DNA of 64,000 bases from Adiantum capillus-veneris (taxonomy: Eukaryota > Streptophyta > Polypodiopsida > Polypodiales > Pteridaceae), in contig CM043958.1 in assembly GCA_014529385.2 (NCBI GenBank), positions 122,602,817 through 122,666,816 on the forward strand, read 5' to 3'. Under the pieces are notes generated by a model. It saw only the letters and a program-made list of their open reading frames with translations. It ran no database searches and was not told where the DNA came from. Positions 50,386-62,100 of the stretch are shown piece after piece. The translations under genes were made by a program, and so were the position numbers. Each line of letters begins with the position of its first letter. Within the stretch, counting starts at the first letter, position 1.

Positions 50386-53300
50386 GAATAGCTCCCCAAT
50401 AGAGCACGTTCAATGTGTCTGATGCTCCATGCTTCAAACTTTTTTAACAGGCCTTTAATTCTAAAGCACATTTCCTTCAATGAGGTGTTCTTGCTCTTCC
50501 ACACACCCAACACTTGCTTCACCACTAACAAGGCATCACCTTTTATGCTCAACCTTCGAACCCCATGCTTCAAACAAATGTGTAATCCGACTTCCAATGT
50601 AGCATATTCAGCCTCATTGTTACTATGCGCATCCAATTTGAACCCTCTCTTGCATACTAGCTTCCCCTCTGGATCATAAAGTGCTATACCCCCTGAAGCT
50701 GCATCGTGGCTCTTTCTGTATGAACCATCAAAGAACAACACATGTGCATTGCTGATCTGTGGAACTTCTTTAACTACCGTTCTCACCACCTCTTCCTTAA
50801 CAATAAGGGGATTCTCCTTGTAGGTCAACAAATCAGCTAGGATAGCCCTTGTACTATCTTCCACTAGAAAAGAGAACTCAAACTCTTGCAGCTCAATTAC
50901 CCATTTCTTCACCACATTTGACATGTTAATACCATTAATTAACTGTGGCAAAAAGGCATAACTCGTCAAGAAAACAAAAGGCCGTGGTAGCAAGTAATGA
51001 CGAAATCGTCGACAAGCAAATATTACACTGGCCATCACTAGCTCTACTTCCGATAACTTTCTCTCCGCTACCAACTTCACTCGGCTTGCACAATACACTG
51101 GCCTCATATAATGGCTGCCCTTCCCCTTTTGCAATAGCATGGCTCCAATGGCATCATCCCCTACTGATGGATTTACATAAAAAACTTTCTCCCAATCAGG
51201 AGCCTGCATGGCTGACAACCCCCCTAACACCTCTTTCACCTCTTGAAACACTTCTTCACACTTGTCATCCCATTGCAATGGATCATGCTTTGCCACTTGT
51301 TGGAATGGATAAAGAAGCTGCGAAGACAATGGAATAAACCGTGCCATGTACTTCACTTTGTGTATAAAGGTTGCCAATTGCTTCGTACTCATAGGTGATG
51401 GAAGAAGAATAATAGACTTCACCTTATCTGGATCAGCCTCAATGCCATTTTCTGACACCATATGGCCCAATAACTTCACCCTTGGCTGTGCTAGATGACA
51501 TTTCTTTGGATTTAGTTGTCCTCCACATTCATCATATCGAGCCAATACCATCTGCAGCTTCTCATGGTGATCAGCCCTACTGCTATAGACACAGAAGTCA
51601 TTCATAAAAGCTTTAACACAACTACCAATGAATGGTTCCAACACCCAATTTGCTCTCTCTTGATAGAAGGAAGGTCCATTTGACAACCCAAATGGCAATA
51701 CTGTGTAGCAATAGCAGCCCCATGGCGTAATAAAAGTTGTCTTTGTGCGGTCTTTAAGGGCAATCTTCAATTGAAAATAGCCTGAAAAACCATCACACAC
51801 ACTGTACCTCTCATAACCTGCCACTGAATCCAAGATCTGATCAATGAATGGAAGAGGATATGGGTTCTTCTTAGTGGCTGCGTTTAAGGGTTTAAAATCC
51901 ACACAAATTCTCCACTTCCCATCCTTCTTTGGACTGACTACAACTGGACTCACCCATTCTGTGGTCTCCACTGGAACTATGAACCCTGCCTTCAATAACT
52001 TGTCCACCTCTACCCGCAAGGCTTCCATTTGCTCTTGACCCATCCTTCTTAGCCTTTGCCGCACTGGCTTAGCACCTTCTTTCAGCTCTATATGCATCTC
52101 TTCACCCTTGAACCCTCTGATCTCTTCATATGAAGTAATGAACAAATCAGGAAAACTAGCCAGCATATGCAAATATATATCCTTCTCCATAGCTGAGAGG
52201 TCTCCACTAATCATTTGTGTCATTAATTCCTGCTTCTTTGACAACTCAACCTTGGTTTGCATCATCCCTTCAATCACTTCATAAGGCCCTTCACTTTCAT
52301 CTTCAACCTCATTCGCAAATGCAACTAAACCAATCTCCTGGATTTCTTTGTCCATCAAAAGAAATGCAACATCAGCATCCTCATCACTGCTGGTAGTGCT
52401 ATCACTATCCTCATCTGTCACCGTGGAAGAGTCTTCATCACTAGACTCATCCTGATCTTCATAAAGCTCCTCTAATCGTTTCCTTGTGTCCATATTATAA
52501 AGCTTCTTGGTACCTGTCTTTCCATAGAGGCTAATCGTACCATGTTGCCAATCTTGAACAGCTCCCACTGCACGTAACCATGGTCTGCCCAGTATAATAG
52601 GATATGCTCCCAACCCTACTGGCATCACATGAAAATCAACCACTGCCTTTGCATCATATGCCTCCACTTCTAAGCTCTTTACAAAACCCAAGCATTTTAC
52701 TTTTTGATGGTTTGCCAATCTGATCCAAAAACCTGACAACCCAGCCACTGTGAGACCCATCTTCTCAACGCATGAGTGTGTTATGACGCATATTTGGGCT
52801 CCGCCATCCACATAACCTTGTCCCAAATTTTTCCTTTTATGCCACACATCTACTATTGGACAAATGTCTGGTAGCTCGTCCATTGCCAACACCTTCACTG
52901 AACCTCTCTCTGGCTCTTTCTCCATTGGGTTAACCATCCTCTTCCACTGTCGCTTTAGCTTAGGCACCATCTCTATAAGCTGCCCAAAAGTAACATCTAC
53001 CTTCCTGCTCGTCAGATCCTCCTTCAAGTCATAGCTTAATTGCCCATCCCCTAGTGGAAAATCTGAAACATAAAACTTTCGACGAGCTCTCCTTTTCCTC
53101 TTGGCCTTGACATCCTCGCCTTCATGGCTCTTTCCTTTCTTCTTACTAGGACCTGGGGCACTTCTTCCTTCCTTATCCTCTGTGGTCCTCTTCCCAATAG
53201 GCATCACTAATGTATCCTCTAGCTTTGATGCCTTCTCCAAGGTGACTACACTTAGCACTTTTGTCTTTCCCTTTTCCTCCTGGGTCAGTCCACTGGTTCC

Positions 53301-54302
53301 TTCATCTCCCTTAATTTCGATGCCATAATCATTTGACCTAGTTAGCACCTGTCTTGGCAATGGATACATGTCTCCCCCCATCCTTGGTGGCTTATCACAT
53401 TGCGGGCTGATGTGACCCAACTCTCCACAATTATAACATGCGGGCGTCTGCCTCCAAAACCTACCATTGCTTTGTCCAACACCATTCTTAGGCCTTTCTT
53501 CACCTCCTGGCTGATTTGCAAACCTCCCTCGACCTCGATTATTTCCCACTTGACCTAGCATGTTTAGGCTGAGATTCTTCATCAAATCTACCATTTGCCT
53601 CATGTCTTGCCTTAGCCCATCATCTTGCACTGCTGTAGTGACCACTGCTGGCATAACCTGAGTAGTAACAGGAACCACTGGTTCGTGATGAACCCCTGAC
53701 ATGCGACCTTGTAAAGACTCTATAGGCTGAAATTCAGACCTCATGGGCAAAGACTCCACCCCTAACTGGCTCATTTTCCTCAACTTCCACTCTTTGTTCC
53801 TTGATACCTCTAGTGCATCTTCATATGTCCTAGGCTTCTTTAGCTCCACTCTCCAACGTATATTCTCCCAAAGACCAGTTAAGAACCTGTCCTTCTTCAT
53901 CATGTCAGGCGGGGGTACCTGTGGTGCTAAGGCCTTGCACATTCGCTCCCACGCCAATGAAAACTTACGTATGTACGCATCTACTGGCTCACCTTCCTTT
54001 TGCACCAAATCCTGTACTTCTTGCCACACTTTGTCAGGATCTTCTATCTTCACAAACTCCACTTCCAACCCATGTCGTAGATTGTCCCAAGTCAACCTTA
54101 CAGGTGGATCAGCCACACGCAACTCCTCTTCAAATGCTTTAGACCAAACTCGTGCATCACTCTTCAAACAAATTTGGAGAAGGCGTAACATCTGCGCAGG
54201 GTCATGAATCTGGTTGCTAATGCAGGCAACCTCCATCTTTTCCAAAAATTCTTCCACATCTTCATCACTTCTTCCATGAAACTCCGGATAAGAGAAAGCC
54301 AT
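50379..54302 (-). CDS. Gypsy Gag-PR-RT-RNaseH-aRNaseH polyprotein
   Basis: The frame is open from 54359. The ATG at 54302 (MAFSYPEFHGRS) is the likelier start because it begins the Gag homology. Residue numbers below count from 54359. Gag helices run about 20-200 and the CCHC knuckle CYNCGELGHISPQC about 306-320. A Lys-rich linker follows. Protease VDGGAQICVI is near 516. Reverse transcriptase (RICVDFKPLN about 818, FGLSNGPSFYQ about 890) has catalytic box FMND at 918-921, where FxDD is expected. RNase H is about 1040-1150, and the second RNase H (VLFFDGSYRKS, NNEAEYATLEVGL) about 1203-1300. The Asn at 920 (codon 51600-51602) should disable polymerisation. The frame ends at TGA 50379-50381, just before integrase. 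Confidence 0.93.
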   Translation of the reverse strand: MAFSYPEFHGRSDEDVEEFLEKMEVACISNQIHDPAQMLRLLQICLKSDARVWSKAFEEELRVADPPVRLTWDNLRHGLEVEFVKIEDPDKVWQEVQDLVQKEGEPVDAYIRKFSLAWERMCKALAPQVPPPDMMKKDRFLTGLWENIRWRVELKKPRTYEDALEVSRNKEWKLRKMSQLGVESLPMRSEFQPIESLQGRMSGVHHEPVVPVTTQVMPAVVTTAVQDDGLRQDMRQMVDLMKNLSLNMLGQVGNNRGRGRFANQPGGEERPKNGVGQSNGRFWRQTPACYNCGELGHISPQCDKPPRMGGDMYPLPRQVLTRSNDYGIEIKGDEGTSGLTQEEKGKTKVLSVVTLEKASKLEDTLVMPIGKRTTEDKEGRSAPGPSKKKGKSHEGEDVKAKRKRRARRKFYVSDFPLGDGQLSYDLKEDLTSRKVDVTFGQLIEMVPKLKRQWKRMVNPMEKEPERGSVKVLAMDELPDICPIVDVWHKRKNLGQGYVDGGAQICVITHSCVEKMGLTVAGLSGFWIRLANHQKVKCLGFVKSLEVEAYDAKAVVDFHVMPVGLGAYPIILGRPWLRAVGAVQDWQHGTISLYGKTGTKKLYNMDTRKRLEELYEDQDESSDEDSSTVTDEDSDSTTSSDEDADVAFLLMDKEIQEIGLVAFANEVEDESEGPYEVIEGMMQTKVELSKKQELMTQMISGDLSAMEKDIYLHMLASFPDLFITSYEEIRGFKGEEMHIELKEGAKPVRQRLRRMGQEQMEALRVEVDKLLKAGFIVPVETTEWVSPVVVSPKKDGKWRICVDFKPLNAATKKNPYPLPFIDQILDSVAGYERYSVCDGFSGYFQLKIALKDRTKTTFITPWGCYCYTVLPFGLSNGPSFYQERANWVLEPFIGSCVKAFMNDFCVYSSRADHHEKLQMVLARYDECGGQLNPKKCHLAQPRVKLLGHMVSENGIEADPDKVKSIILLPSPMSTKQLATFIHKVKYMARFIPLSSQLLYPFQQVAKHDPLQWDDKCEEVFQEVKEVLGGLSAMQAPDWEKVFYVNPSVGDDAIGAMLLQKGKGSHYMRPVYCASRVKLVAERKLSEVELVMASVIFACRRFRHYLLPRPFVFLTSYAFLPQLINGINMSNVVKKWVIELQEFEFSFLVEDSTRAILADLLTYKENPLIVKEEVVRTVVKEVPQISNAHVLFFDGSYRKSHDAASGGIALYDPEGKLVCKRGFKLDAHSNNEAEYATLEVGLHICLKHGVRRLSIKGDALLVVKQVLGVWKSKNTSLKEMCFRIKGLLKKFEAWSIRHIERALLGSYSC

Positions 54303-55324
54303 GGCTACCCAAGTTACAATGCTTTGAGAACCCCTTTGAACACACATGCAAGAACCCAAAACTTTTGACTACCCAATCCCCAGAAACTTCAATGGAGCTC
54401 AACTTTAGATAAGGACAAACACATGCACATCAAATGAGTTTTCATTGTTGATCATCGGAATTACAACAGGCAAAGGACATTCCAAGATCTCTCGTAATCT
54501 TCTTGGCCCGAACATAAAGACTATGCGCTGCTGGAAAAAAATCTTCCTAGACACATGAACATTTATCTGGATTCTTTGAGTTAAATGAAATGGAATGAAT
54601 TGAGGGCCATTTTGATCATCCATTAAAGCCAACCATGAAGCTCCCAAGAAGGCACACCTGACTTAACCTCTGACTTTGCCAAAATTTCAGCAGCATAACA
54701 GCATAAATGGCTCAAAAGACCAAAAAACCAGCCATTATAACTTGGAAAAATTTTGGCAGAGTTTCCCCAGAAATAGAGCAATAGGAACCCAAAATATAGA
54801 CTGTATATGTATGCATAAACTGTCAACAATAGAACCCGAGCATCAAGTAGGACTCACTAGTACATAGCCTATGGCGAGGTCACAAAAAGGGTGCTCCAGC
54901 TACCTGTATCACCGAAAGGATCTCTACATTTGAGAATCCCCCAGCTCAATAAAAACCTCACGCTATCGACCCTCACACGAAGGCTAATGCAAATCGCGTA
55001 TAGTCAAGTCTCAGAAATGACTATCTTCCAGACCAAGTCTCAGAAATGGCTGGGACTGCCAAATACAACCAAGTATGGCTCCACAAATGAGTACAATGGC
55101 AGTTTCCACAAGTAACGTACAATCCAGCAGACAATGCGCTCAAATAGGCGCCAAGTGATGCATACCCACAACAACTGCAAGTGACATCACTGCTAGTATA
55201 TCACTGTACTCCAGCTACCTGTACCTGTGTGAATCACCTATACCTGTACCTGTTCTTGTAACCTGTAACCTGTAACCTGTAGCCCCGAATCTCGAAGCTC
55301 GAAGCAGAAGGTACTCGAAGAAGA
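54303..55324 (-). other. Gypsy 5' leader (untranslated)
   Basis: About 1 kb between the primer site and the Gag ATG. No coding motif was seen; packaging and translation signals are expected here but not identifiable. Confidence 0.65.
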
Positions 55325-55342
55325 TCCTCCGTGGGGGCGCCA
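55325..55342 (-). other. Primer binding site of the gypsy element
   Basis: The minus strand reads TGGCGCCCCCACGGAGGA, starting six bases inside the LTR. TGG pairs with the tRNA CCA end. The tRNA species cannot be fixed from the sequence alone; it is not the Met type used by the copia elements here. Confidence 0.7.
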
Positions 55343-55348
55343 AAAGAA

Positions 55349-56498
55349 TGTGAGCGGGATGAAAACACACACAGCGCCTCTATAACGACCCGACACACAT
55401 TCTTGGAAGGATATACACACACACACACTATGGGGCACCACTCGGCTTACACAACACACCTGGCCGAGACAGGGAACACACCTCTGGAGTGAGAGGAGAG
55501 AGACTATCCACTTGCCCACTCCACACAGACACACACACACACACACACACACCTAAAAAACTCAGCTCAAAAGAGGAGAATTTCTGATGTTTAGATACAA
55601 TTGAGCTTGGGCCAACACCAATGGGGCAAATAGCTCACATAATATGGGTAAAAGAAGCCAGATACAATCACAAACTAGAGCAGAAACTTCGCTCATAGGA
55701 GAAACTTACACAGAAAAACAGCAGGAAAAGAGTGAGGAATTTGACAAAATGGACAGCACCATCGCGTTCGGAACGGCCCAAAACCCCAGTCTACAATGTC
55801 AAAGTGCTCAAATCCGACCTCGGATGAGCAGTTTACGGCCAAAACAAGCTCCAAAAATGAGCAAAAACACACCTGCGGCTGTTCCTCCTCCCTTCTCCAC
55901 GTTTTTTCTGGTCTTCTCTCTGTTTTTTCAGTTCCCACACTTAGCTTTATTACTTGGGCACCCTTGGTCTTTTAAATGACCTCAAACGGACCCCGAACAG
56001 GCCAAAAACTGACCTCGCAGTGCATAGTTGTCACCCTGTTGCATCCATACGCACACCTGGCACTCGACTTTTTTCAATAATGCATCCCGACACCACGTGA
56101 AGTGGCCCCAAAAATTGTTCCTAATGATGACCTTTCTGCATAACTCTCACAAGAAAACACCCACGTTGTGTCCGTCCTCATCCGCGTGCAAATATTGACC
56201 TCGTTCGCCCTCCTAACGCCACTAGATGCCATCTGACGCACCTGCTGACCTCATGTCGTCGGCCCGCGGATAGCTTCCTCGAGAAGTTTTAGGCGCTATA
56301 AACTCCACATTATTGTAGAAATAACATACTGGTACTCGTGATAGTGAAAATCGATGCACTATGTACATGCTGTCCTACATGTACACATGTGGGCCCCACG
56401 TAACCACCTGGCTATGGAAATTGGGCAATCCTTTATTCGATGCACCATGCATGTGTATGTACATATGCGCAATCCCTTGCTCCAAAAAACTCCTGACA
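55349..56498 (-). repeat. 5' LTR of the gypsy element (1150 bp)
   Basis: Same ends as the left LTR. It differs by about 26 substitutions, a shorter CA run near 55416-55429 and a longer one near 55529-55552. Confidence 0.95.
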
Positions 56499-56502
56499 AC
56501 GT

Positions 56503-58330
56503 GCATGCATGTTACGTTTGATTTGTTTGGTGATTGAAGGATTGCACAATCTAATGTAGACTTTTCTCATGCCACACAAATATTATAAGATGTCATTAGT
56601 GAAATCCCCAAGAGCATGTAGATACATGCAAGATATTAGAGAGGTCTTTAAGCTACCTCCAATTTATCTACGGGATTTGGGAGAGATACATGGTGCAACA
56701 ATCATGTATGTGGGTGAAAAAATCACCTACTTTACATATACTCGATCACCTACATGCTAATACGTAAACTCGTGATATCATCTTATCTCCCTAGTGCTTG
56801 AGGGATTTTTTGTCGAATATTGCAAGTGTAATGCCTATGAAATTTTCCACATTATTGATTTTTGTGATGCACCTCCTATAAATCACACTTGAACACAAAT
56901 ATGTACAATAACAAAAGCTAAAAACAATGTGAGCCTGCAAAATTTATAGCTACATTTGATTGCAATATAAACATTCAACACTTTACTCTTCCAAGAGCAA
57001 GTATTGGAACATTGTTAGATATACATGAGTCCATACTTCTGGCCTATATTGATGAGCATTGAAGTCAAGTTTCCCAAGCCATTGATTAGCAGCTTACAAA
57101 TGCCTCTTCTAAAGGTGTTAGTACCAGTTCTCAATGTCGTTGAATATGTAGAATCTGCTAAAACAAGAGATATGATCACTAAAAATCCTCCTGAATTCAA
57201 AGGCCAAAATTCCTTTCAATAAGTTATTCATGGAAAAAATACATTAACCGCAACACTCTGCAAGAACTGACACTTAACCTAGGATGCTTTGTCATCATTG
57301 AAGATGTGTGACCCTTGACAAGCCTTACATGCTTCCTTGCATTGTGCTACATTGTTACAATATAAAGCACTATCCTTTGGTAGCTATGAGCTAGCACAAT
57401 CCTACTAGAAATGAGATGCATAGTGCATAGAGAGAGAGAGAGAGAGAGATGTTGTAGCACTTGTGGAAAGAGAAAGAGATAGGGAAATTGATGTTGCATA
57501 TCAAGAATAAGGGGTTTCAAAACTAGAAAGTGAGGTTGCAAGCTTGGGAAGAGAGACAAAGAGGGGCCAGGAACCTTGACCAACGAAGGAGATGTAGCTA
57601 TGAAGAAAGAGGTTACATCTCTAGAAGGATATGTTGTATCTATGGAGAGCTAAACTTTCTTGGTTGGCCTTGTCATAGTACTTAATGTGTGAATTCGTAT
57701 AAATGTGTAAATAAGAGTTATAGTAGTTAATGTGTAAATAGGATACTATAGGTAAATTTTTTATAAGTTTTTTTTCAAAAAATGAAAATAAACATAGAAT
57801 AATTTGTAAAACACACTCGTGATGCTTGAAGTTTGTACGGAAAAAGCAAAGCACAAGTTAAACTTTTTGTGCTGAGAAAGTTCAAAACCATATCAAAAAA
57901 GTGGATAGTGCACAGTCTACATGAGTGCCATACGGAAGTATGGTGGAGAGTTGGTATAATGTCTCTCAAAAATGTATAAGAAACAAAATCCATGCCCTAC
58001 CCCCTAGTCCATTTCCTACTACATAGTCATGATATTCAAGAACAAGATAATGAACCTTAGTTCTCTCTAATAATTTGGCATTCAAGCCCTTACCATGGCC
58101 ATGTGAATTTCTCTCTTGTAATTTTGCATTCTAATCCTTGCCACAACCATGTTGGGCATATCCTGCAATCAACATGTTTTGAGAGATTACATTTTACATA
58201 GAAAGATCGTTAAGAACTTTATGTGCTTTTCATAAGGGCACCAAAGTTGGCATACATATTGAACAAAGTATTGCCAAGCAAACATGTTTCTCCAAGAGCC
58301 CCTGACTAGCAACTATCCTTGACCAATAAT
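56503..58330. other. No gene seen
   Basis: AT-rich spacer with a short (GA)n at about 57430-57450. No coding motif was recognised. Confidence 0.6.
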
Positions 58331-58951
58331 TGTTATGGAGCCTGATCCACCCCTTGTAATTTTTATTCTCAAAAATACACATTTGTAAGGGCCCCGTTAT
58401 GAGGAGAAGCCATCGTGTATGAGAAAAATTACTCGTTGAAAAAACAAAAATTCACGTTCGTTCATCAAAATATTCCTTTTTGTTTGAAAAGTGATCCAAA
58501 AACAGCCGATCGGTTCGCTGATAGGCGGATGGCCGGTAGTCAATGGCCGGTGGCCAATGGATGAGTTTCACGAGTTTCAGGCGGACTTGTCTAAGGCTAC
58601 ACATGGGCGAACAATTGATTTCTAGGCAGACTTGTCTACTCAAAGATGGCTACATATGGGCGCATGGAGGAGTTCTACTCGGATTTCTCTACACAAGGGC
58701 GGCTACACACGATTGCCTCCCATGAGAGAGGGCAACGCATTTTGCCCTATAAAAGGAGGCCTCTTCTATACACAAAATGGATTGTGGAGTTGGTGAAGCA
58801 AGGTATGAGTGAGGTGGTAACAGTGAACCAAGGTGGGAGTTTCATTAAGGGTACAATCCCTTTGTAACCTACTTCTAGTTTGGAGTGCAAAGCCATTGAA
58901 TAACTGCTTTCCCGTGCATGTAGCCCACATTGGATGAACCATGAATAATGT

Positions 58952-59002
<51 letters not shown>

Positions 59003-59085
59003 CTCATCTCTCTTGTGTGTGAAAATTATCTCTCTTCATTATGTAAACCACTCTAGTCTCTACTTAGCTACGTCTTTATTCTTCA
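58331..59085 (+). repeat. 5' LTR of the old copia copy (about 755 bp)
   Basis: Starts TGTTATGGAGCCTGATCC. The 3' end is eroded (TTATTCTTCA where other LTRs have TTCCTAACA). It has TATAAAAG at 58748-58755 and a CT run at about 58950-58999. The GGCC-rich block is much reduced. Confidence 0.9.
58748..58755 (+). promoter_or_regulatory. TATA box of the old copia 5' LTR
   Basis: CCCTATAAAAGGAGGCC; conserved despite the age of the copy. Confidence 0.6.
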
Positions 59086-59087
59086 AC

Positions 59088-59099
59088 TGGTATCGGAGC
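59088..59099 (+). other. Primer binding site of the old copia copy
   Basis: TGGTATCGGAGC, one mismatch from the array copies. Confidence 0.8.
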
Positions 59100-59158
59100 A
59101 AGGTTTGCTCGTAGCTAAATTATCTTAAGGAAAGGATTCCTTGAGTTGAGTGGGAGTA

Positions 59159-62100
59159 ATGGCAAAGGTAGGTAAGCTTAATATCGAGAAGTTCAAAGGT
59201 AAAAACTACCAACATTGAAGATGCAAATTGAATACTATCTCTACCAAAAGAATCTTTATTTGCCACTAGGCGGTCTTGCAAAGAAGTCTGCAACAATGGA
59301 AAATGAAGCTTGGATCATCCTTAACCGAAATGCATTGGGAATAATCTAGCTATGCTTGGCGTCATTGGTGGCCTTTAATGTTTTGGAGATGAAGACCATG
59401 AAGAACTTGGTGAAGTCGTTTGACGGCCTCTATGAGAAACCATCTGCATCCAATAAGGTATTTCTCATGAAGTCTAAAAATGACAGATAGTGGTTCGGTA
59501 GCAAAACACCTAAATGACTTCAACACCAACATAAGTCAACTTTGATCGGTGAAAATCAACTTAGATGACTAAGTGCGAGCTCTCCTTATACTATTGTCTT
59601 TGCCAAATATTTGGGACAGGCTTGTGATGGTTGTAAGTAACTATATTTGTGGCACACATACTCTTAAGTTTGATGATGTTGTAGGTGTTCTCCGAAGCAA
59701 CAAAATGAGAAGGAGAAGCATAGGTGAATCATCAAGTGTTGCATTGTTAGTGGAAACAAGAGGAAGTCCGAAGGAGAGGTTCAAAAATTAAAAGGTTTGT
59801 GATCTCTCAAGATGTAGCAAGTAACGCACAAAGTTAGTTCTTGAGTTATGGAACTACGGTAAAAAGGGCCACATCAAGAAGGATTGTTGGTCCAAGAAGA
59901 AGAAGGAGTCAGAGTCTCAATACAATAAACCAGCATCGGAGGCCAATGTGGCAAGTAAAGTAGAGCAAGATGCTCTAATTCTTTCACTAGACAATGTGTC
60001 CAATTCTTGGACAGTCGACTCCAGAGCTTCATTCCATGCAACACCACATAAGCAGCATTTCTAAGATTACACCAAAGGTAACTTTGGTTATGTATACTTG
60101 GGAGATAATGAAGCTTGTGAAATTGTTGAAAAAGGTACAGTTTGTGCCAAAACTACAAATGGAAATGAATGAAAGCTTAAAGATGCTAGGCATGTTCCCT
60201 CTCATCGCAAAAACTTGATCTCCACATATCAGCTAGATGATGAAGGTCACAACACAGCATTCGAAAACAAATGTTAAAAGATCTCAAAAGGATCTTTGGT
60301 GGTTGCAAAAGGAGAAAAGGTCGATACACTATACTTGTGTACGGTGAGTGCACAAACTTCAACTTGTGCAACAGCTACAGAAGCCGATGGTGCCGGTGTG
60401 GCATTATTGACTTGGGCGTATGAGTGCCAAAGGAATGCAAATCCTTCAATCAAAGAAGCTTTTACCAAGTTTGAAAGGACTAAACTTAGAGTTCTGTGAG
60501 GATTGTGTTTATGGTAAACAAAAGAGAGTAAAATTCATAAAAGTGTAAAATGAAAGAAAAAATAAAAAACTTGAAAGATGATCCAACAAGGAAAACATGG
60601 GTTCATGCAATGAAGAATATATTCAATGTGTTTTTCATATTTCAAAGGTGAAAAGCGTTTATGGAAAACGAAGCAGGTATCAAGCTTAAATGCCTCAGAT
60701 CCGATAATGGAGGCAAATATTGCAGCCAAGCTTATGAAAGCTTTTGTGCTAGCAATGGCATTCGAAGGCAAAGGACAACCCCAAGGACACCTCAATAAAA
60801 TAGATTTTCAAAAATGATGAACAGAACAATCATGGAGCGAGCATGTAGCTATATGCGGGACTATCGTTTGAGCTTTAAGCGGAAGTAGTAAGTATGTCTG
60901 TTTTCTTGATCAACAGATCACCCTCAACGGCACTGGATGGAGGAGTTCTAGAAGAAACATGGATAGGTAAACCATTGAATTATTCATTTCTCAAAGTGTT
61001 TTAGATGCGATTTATGCACATAGATAGAAGCCTAAGGTCAAAGCTAAATGCAAAGTCCAAAAAGTGTTTCTTCATTGGCTATGCAGAAGCGAACTTTGGG
61101 TATCGCCTATGGAATCCTGAAGATGGTAAAATATTTAAAAATAGGGATGTAATTTTCACTGGATAAAACTTGTAAAAAGATTACTTGGAAAGAAAACAAA
61201 GAAAAGAGATAGGTGATGAATACATATAGCTTGAGGAGAGTGAAGACGCAGGGACTGTGAGTGGTGACAACTTGCAACAATGTCAACCAAATCAGGAACC
61301 TCAACTTATGCCTTGAAGATCTACGAGATTAAGTAGATCTACAGAGATGTTTATTCCTTCCTTCAACCATCTCTTGGTCTCAAATTTTGGAGAACCAGAG
61401 TCATACAAAGAAGCAATGCAACACAAATTTAAAGAAGAATGGACGAAGAGCATGCAAGTGAAGATGGACTCATTAAATCACAACCAAATCTCAACCAAAC
61501 ATGGGAGTTGGTTGATTTGCCTAAAGGTAAACGGGCACTACAAAACAAATGGGTATGCAAGTTGAAGGAAGAAGAAGGCGGGAAAAAGAGGTACAAGTCA
61601 AGGCTTGTGGTAAAGGGGTTTTCTCAAAAGAAAGGTATTGAATTCAATGAAATATTTTCTTTTGATGTGAAAATGAAGTCAATTAGGCTTTTCTTAAGCC
61701 TTATGGTTGCTCATGACTTAAATATTGAGCAAATATGAATGTAAATATGGCACTCCCTCATGGTGACTTGAAGGATAAAATTTACATGCTTCAACCAAAG
61801 TGGTAAGGAGAAAACGGTTTGCAGGTTAAAGAAGAGCTTATATGGTCTAAAGCAAACATCAAGATAGTTGTACTTGAAGTTTGACTGATGGATGTTGGAT
61901 CATAGATTTAGAACATGCAACTCAGATCACTGTGTGTACACAAAAAATTTGTAAGATGGGAAGTTCCTAATGTTGTGTTTTGATGACATGTTGATTGCAA
62001 GTGCTAACATGCACGATATCAAAGACCTAAAATAAGAGTTGTCTAAATCTTTTTCAATGAAAGATATAGGTGTTGCAAAGTGGATACTACTATGAAGATA

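Larger units (their letters stand above)
47812..56498 (-). mobile_element. Complete Ty3/gypsy retrotransposon with two RNase H domains (8687 bp)
   Basis: Both LTRs (47812-48956 and 55349-56498) begin TGTGAGCGGG and end CTCCTGACA on the plus strand. ACGT follows the right LTR and precedes the left one, a short target duplication (GACGT/ACGTG, four bases matching). Primer site, leader, gag-PR-RT-RNH-aRNH frame, integrase frame and polypurine tract follow in order on the minus strand. The second, archaeal-type RNase H and large size point to the Tat/Ogre-like branch (inferred). By hand the LTRs differ at about 26 substitutions plus repeat-length changes, roughly 2.3 percent. Confidence 0.95.

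Noticed and set aside
50379-50412. Programmed -1 ribosomal frameshift between pol and integrase
   Set aside because: No slippery X XXY YYZ heptamer in the overlap; a single-base indel in the GGGG run explains it more simply.
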